This document shows, one piece after another, positions 61,228 through 64,000 of a DNA stretch of 64,000 nt (position 1 is the first letter of the stretch; each line of letters starts with the position of its first letter). This DNA is from Bisbaumannia sp015645095 (lineage in GTDB: Bacteria; Pseudomonadota; Gammaproteobacteria; Pseudomonadales; Halomonadaceae). The position numbers were made by a program, and so were the translations under genes. Under the pieces are notes generated by a model. The model worked only from the letters and a program-made list of their open reading frames with translations, had not been told where the DNA came from and searched no databases. Location: contig CP141893.1 of assembly GCA_036871055.1 (NCBI GenBank), positions 1,860,001-1,924,000 of the forward strand. Direction: 5' to 3'.

Positions 61228-61620
61228 TCACGCCTTGCGGCGCAGCTGGCGACTGCGAAAGCGGGCATAACCGGTGGCGCCGGTGAATAGCCCCAGGGCG
61301 GCGACCACGATGGCCAGCCCCAGCCAGCCGAGCCCCGGCAGGATGGCGATGTTCACCCCCATCATGAAATAGAGCAGGCTGACGAAGGCCAGCCAGGCAT
61401 GTCCCCGTGGCCGTTTGGCGATCAGCGTCGGCAGGAAGAGCAGCAGCGGCAGCAGATAGATCAGCGCCGCCACCAGGCTGGTTCCCGCCTGCAACCGCCA
61501 GCCGGCGAAGGCCAGCAGCAGGGCCAGCACGCCATAGCTGATCAGCACCCAGCGGCGGCTGCCCTCGCACAGGGTGTCCAGGCCGCGCTCCTCTTCCCAG
61601 CGTTCCAGCAGTTGCCTCAT
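61228..61620 (-). CDS. DUF2069 membrane protein
   Basis: The 130-residue protein has four predicted membrane helices with the DUF2069 motifs GRRWVLISYGVLAL-like and LIAKRPRGHAWLAFVSLLYFMMGV. Function is unknown. It overlaps wrbA by four bases, so it is the last gene of an arsC-wrbA-DUF2069 operon, an order also common in Pseudomonas. Confidence 0.85.
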   Translation of the reverse strand: MRQLLERWEEERGLDTLCEGSRRWVLISYGVLALLLAFAGWRLQAGTSLVAALIYLLPLLLFLPTLIAKRPRGHAWLAFVSLLYFMMGVNIAILPGLGWLGLAIVVAALGLFTGATGYARFRSRQLRRKA

Positions 61621-62228
61621 CGGGCGCCCTCCAGGGCCAGGGCCAATCGGGCCAGGCGTTGCCCCTGGGCGAAGGCGAGGTGGCGCTCGGCCTCGTCGAG
61701 GGGGCGGTCGCTGCGCTGGCCGGCCAGGTGGCTGGCGCCATAGGGGGTGCCGCCGCTGGTGGTCGAGTAGAGCTCGGTCTCGCTGTAGGGGAGGCCGGCA
61801 TAGACCATGCCATGGTGCAGCAGTGGCAAGAGCATGGTGATCAGGGTGCTCTCCTGGCCGCCGTGGAGGCTGGAGGTGGAGGTGAACGCCGTGGCCGGCT
61901 TGTCGATCAGGGCCCCGCCGATCCAGAGTTCGCTGGTGGTATCGATGAAATGCTTGAGGGGCGCGGCCATATTGCCGAAGCGGGTGGGGCTGCCCAGCGC
62001 CAGGCCGGCGCAGTGACGCAGGTCGTCCAGGCTGGCATAGACGGCGCCCTCGACGGGAATCTCCGGGTCCACCGCCTCGCTGGTGGGCGAGACCGGTGGC
62101 ACGGTCCTGAGCCGGGCGGCGATGCCCGATCGGGACTCCACGCCGGCGGCGATCTGCTCGGCGAGGGCGCGGGTGGCGCCCTGGCGAGAATAGTAGAGAA
62201 TCAGCACATAGGGGAGGGTGTCAGGCAT
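61617..62228 (-). CDS. wrbA: NAD(P)H:quinone oxidoreductase WrbA
   Basis: The 203-residue flavodoxin-like enzyme reduces quinones by two electrons. The FMN phosphate loop YSRQGATRALA is near the N-terminus; the SPTRFGNMAAPLKHFID and TSSLHGGQESTL motifs are typical of WrbA. It lies 36 bases after the arsC-like gene. Confidence 0.92.
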   Translation of the reverse strand: MPDTLPYVLILYYSRQGATRALAEQIAAGVESRSGIAARLRTVPPVSPTSEAVDPEIPVEGAVYASLDDLRHCAGLALGSPTRFGNMAAPLKHFIDTTSELWIGGALIDKPATAFTSTSSLHGGQESTLITMLLPLLHHGMVYAGLPYSETELYSTTSGGTPYGASHLAGQRSDRPLDEAERHLAFAQGQRLARLALALEGAR

Positions 62229-62264
62229 GAGGGCTCCGGATAGGGCGAGGAAAGTGTCCGGCGA

Positions 62265-62603
62265 TCAGTCGAGCAGCGCCAGGATCGCTTCCGGGGGACG
62301 ACCGACGATGGCCCGATCGCCACGGTCGGCGATCGGGCGCTGCATCAGCTTGGGGGTCGCGGCGATGGCGGCAATCACGCTGTCGAGATCCGTGGCGTCC
62401 TCGCCCAGGGCCTTCCACTCTGCCTCATTGGTGCGCAGCAGGGCGCTGGGGTCATCCAGGCGGGCGGCCAGCTCATGGAGGGCCTGGGCATCCAGCGGCT
62501 CATCCAGGTAGCGATGGACGCGACACTCGACCCCGCGGGCTTCCAGCAGGGCGAGGGCTTCCCGGGACTTGGAGCAGCGGGGGTTGTGAAAGAGGGTGAT
62601 CAT
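62265..62603 (-). CDS. ArsC-family (YfgD-like) arsenate reductase/thiol oxidoreductase
   Basis: The 112-residue thioredoxin-fold protein begins MITLFHNPRCSKSREAL, with the reactive cysteine C10, and has the TPKLMQRPI motif with the cis-proline. This is the glutaredoxin-coupled ArsC type. No ars operon partners are present, so like E. coli YfgD its physiological substrate is uncertain. The start ATG 62603 has AGGAAG about ten bases before it. Confidence 0.87.
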   Translation of the reverse strand: MITLFHNPRCSKSREALALLEARGVECRVHRYLDEPLDAQALHELAARLDDPSALLRTNEAEWKALGEDATDLDSVIAAIAATPKLMQRPIADRGDRAIVGRPPEAILALLD

Positions 62604-62642
62604 CGACGACTTCCTCGCAAGAGAATCAGTGGCTTGGCGGCT

Positions 62643-62671
62643 ATTGTAGGGTGGCCCCCGGCCCCTCACAA
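62643..62671 (-). promoter_or_regulatory. Sigma-70 promoter of the arsC-wrbA-DUF2069 operon
   Basis: On the minus strand TTGTGA (62666-62671) and TACAAT (62643-62648) are spaced by 17 bases, placing the RNA start about 32 bases before the arsC-like start codon. Confidence 0.65.
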
Positions 62672-62694
62672 GGCACCGCGGTCAGACATAGGGA

Positions 62695-62711
62695 GATTTA
62701 TACCGTTATCT
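62695..62711. repeat. 17-bp AT-rich repeat, copy 2
   Basis: GATTTATACCGTTATCT is identical to 14479-14495. Here it lies inside an imperfect inverted repeat (GGGAGATTT / AAATTTCCC, 62691-62730) that also holds a small CGTG-TT-CACG hairpin. Confidence 0.5.
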
Positions 62712-62742
62712 CGTGTTCACGAAATTTCCCAGCCTGCCTCGG

Positions 62743-63156
62743 CTATTCCAGCCGTCGATAGACCCAAGCGGGTTGGCCATCCGCCAGGTGGCGTTCGACC
62801 CGCTCGTAGCGGATGCCGAGCCGCTCGTAACGGTCGAGCCTGGCCAGCTCTTCGGCATCGACCCTGAGCAAGAGCCCCTCGACACTCGCGCTGGCATCCC
62901 GGGTGATGTCCAGCCCCTCCCGGCGGTAGCCCGGCAGGATGGCCGGTTGCGGGTCACCAGCGCGCCCGTAGATGACCCAACGCAGGGGGGCGTGGCGCAG
63001 GGTGCCATAGACGAAGACCCGGTGCTCGCCCTCGGCGATGGGCGGCAACGCTTCCGGGGGCGAGTAGCCGAAGGGGCTCAGCATCGTCCACCAGAGGTAG
63101 CCCGCCGCCAGCAGCGGCAGGCCCAACAGGCCGGTCAACAGATAACGTAGCGGCAT
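62743..63156 (-). CDS. Gamma-glutamylcyclotransferase-like (AIG2) membrane-anchored protein
   Basis: The 137-residue protein has one N-terminal membrane helix (YLLTGLLGLPLLAAGYLWW) and then a GGCT/AIG2-like domain starting with the substrate loop VFVYGTLRHAPLRW and containing VEGLLLRVDAEELARLDRYE, in which the last glutamate is the likely catalytic base. Substrate is unknown. ATG 63156 was chosen because it directly precedes the helix; upstream frame is unconserved. Confidence 0.8.
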   Translation of the reverse strand: MPLRYLLTGLLGLPLLAAGYLWWTMLSPFGYSPPEALPPIAEGEHRVFVYGTLRHAPLRWVIYGRAGDPQPAILPGYRREGLDITRDASASVEGLLLRVDAEELARLDRYERLGIRYERVERHLADGQPAWVYRRLE

Positions 63157-63262
63157 GACAATCGCTCGTGGCCAGAATGGGTGACTGACGAGGCATGGCG
63201 GCGTGACAAGGGGCGCCCCACGAGGGTTACCATAGGGATCGGGTCTCGAGGAGGCAATCACC

Positions 63263-63847
63263 ATGAATCAGGAATCACAGGATTTTCGTCGCCTGATGGG
63301 CGATGTGCAGCCGCTGCGCCGCGGCCAGGACCGGGCCGACCCGGGGCACCGTCGCCAGGGGCCGAGCGAGGCGCAGCTGGCCCGTCGTCGCCAGGCCGAG
63401 GCGGCCGGCGTGGAGAGCAACTTCCTCTCCGATGACTTCGTCGAGCCGCTCGGGGCCTGGGATCCATTGACCTACCGGGGTGACGGCATCCAGACCGGCG
63501 TCATGGATCGCCTGCGCCAGGGGGGCTATCCGCCTCAGGCCCAGCTGCACCTGCTCAAGGTGCCCCTGGAGCGCTGTCGCCAGGAGCTGTTCGGCTTTAT
63601 CCGCGACGCCGAGGCCCACGACCTGCGCTGCCTGCTGATCGTGCATGGGCGCGGCAGCCGCGATGACAGCCCCGCCAACCTGCGTCGCGCCTACCTCGAC
63701 AAGTGGCTGCGCCAGTTCGATTCGGTGCAGGCCTTCGCCTCCGCCCAGCCGCAACACGGCGGCCTGGGGGCCACCTATGTGCTGCTGCGCAAGAGCGAGC
63801 GGGCGCGGGCGGCCAACCGGGAGCGGCAGCAGAAGCGCCGCGGTTAG
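63263..63847 (+). CDS. Smr-domain protein (SmrA/YdaL-like)
   Basis: The 194-residue protein has a charged, disordered N-terminal half and an Smr domain (about residues 90-178) with QLHLLKVPLERCRQELFGFI, the CLLIVHGRGSRD motif and a C-terminal AQPQHGGLGATYVLLRK. The Smr domain is a nickase/endonuclease fold. The usual LDLHG start of the domain is degenerate here, but the HGRG motif is intact. A terminator-like hairpin follows. Confidence 0.85.
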   Translation: MNQESQDFRRLMGDVQPLRRGQDRADPGHRRQGPSEAQLARRRQAEAAGVESNFLSDDFVEPLGAWDPLTYRGDGIQTGVMDRLRQGGYPPQAQLHLLKVPLERCRQELFGFIRDAEAHDLRCLLIVHGRGSRDDSPANLRRAYLDKWLRQFDSVQAFASAQPQHGGLGATYVLLRKSERARAANRERQQKRRG

Positions 63848-63859
63848 GTGGCCTCAGAC

Positions 63860-63893
63860 GACGCGGCCCCGGCAAGCTTGCCGGGGCCGCGTC
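63860..63893. terminator. Hairpin between convergent Smr gene and the last partial gene
   Basis: A perfect palindromic stem of about 15 bp (GACGCGGCCCCGGCA / TGCCGGGGCCGCGTC) with a four-base centre. It has no T-run. Confidence 0.6.
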
Positions 63894-63914
63894 ATAGCGA
63901 AGGGAGCAGGGGCC

Positions 63915-64000
63915 TCAGGCGCCTTTCTGCTCCTTGAGGCGACGCTCGAAGAGCGCCTCCTGGCTGTCCACCGCCGGCTGGTAGCTGACGCTGAAGGCGC
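63915..64000 (-). CDS. Unrecognised protein, C-terminal 27 residues only
   Basis: A minus-strand frame open to the window edge ends with TGA at 63915-63917. The visible tail (SYQPAVDSQEALFERRLKEQ and KGA) is charged and likely helical. Position after a convergent hairpin and codon use like its neighbours support a real gene end; I do not recognise the family. Confidence 0.55.
   Translation of the reverse strand, partial: AFSVSYQPAVDSQEALFERRLKEQKGA

Noticed and set aside
1..64000. CRISPR arrays, prophage, transposase genes or a replication origin
   Set aside because: No regularly spaced direct repeats, integrase, transposase or DnaA-box cluster was found on reading the window.

Overview
The window is chromosomal DNA of a GC-rich gammaproteobacterium. 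Gene order that matches enteric and pseudomonad genomes (mltD-gloB-methyltransferase-rnhA-dnaQ, yccA-tusDCBE, yejABEF), several cation-coupled transporters and the high GC content point to Halomonas or a close relative; this is an inference from gene content, not from a search. I see no prophage, insertion sequence, CRISPR array or replication origin. Almost every gene is ordinary housekeeping or metabolic, so the novelty lies in non-coding elements and duplication scars.

Left part (1-11.7 kb): the end of a glutarate 2-hydroxylase gene and lhgO (lysine to glutarate to 2-oxoglutarate route), a periplasmic broad-specificity racemase, a formamidase with its FmdB zinc ribbon, an ECF sigma/RskA anti-sigma pair divergent from a secreted fasciclin protein, a SulP anion transporter, a chemoreceptor gene broken by a single-base frameshift, and metY. 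Next (11.7-22 kb) come rarD, an omega-amidase-type nitrilase, rsuA, the complete yejABEF peptide importer, mltD and gloB. Two 168-bp copies of a folded, terminally inverted repeat flank the nitrilase-rsuA pair.

Middle (22-41 kb): methyltransferase, rnhA, dnaQ, nudC, an SCP2 protein, sohB, an ArsR regulator, propionyl-CoA synthetase, an NhaC-type antiporter, a sodium/alanine symporter, the queuosine-precursor transporter yhhQ behind a candidate class I preQ1 riboswitch, an esterase, an orphan ThiY-like binding protein, a K+/H+ antiporter, tRNA-Ser(UGA), a Nudix hydrolase, yccA, the tusDCB-tusE tRNA thiolation relay and ACP phosphodiesterase.

Right part (41-64 kb): a molybdenum/formate block on the minus strand: DUF3305, DUF3306, a polyferredoxin, a TorD chaperone, a small Tat protein and the three formate dehydrogenase subunits (Cys at the position that is selenocysteine in E. 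coli FdnG), then after a terminator a DUF1244 gene, moaB and moeA; fdhD is divergent. It is followed by an APC permease and an XRE-cupin regulator, a divergent protein deacetylase/lysine acetyltransferase pair, pdxH, cytochrome b561 and cytochrome c', a DUF2069-wrbA-arsC operon, a gamma-glutamylcyclotransferase-like protein and an Smr-domain protein.

Most notable for follow-up: (1) the paired 168-bp element with paired compensatory changes; (2) three places where the 3' end of a gene (agcS, moaB, pat) is present a second time just downstream in slightly diverged form, suggesting allele replacement by recombination; (3) the preQ1 riboswitch with its promoter sitting on one of those duplicated tails.
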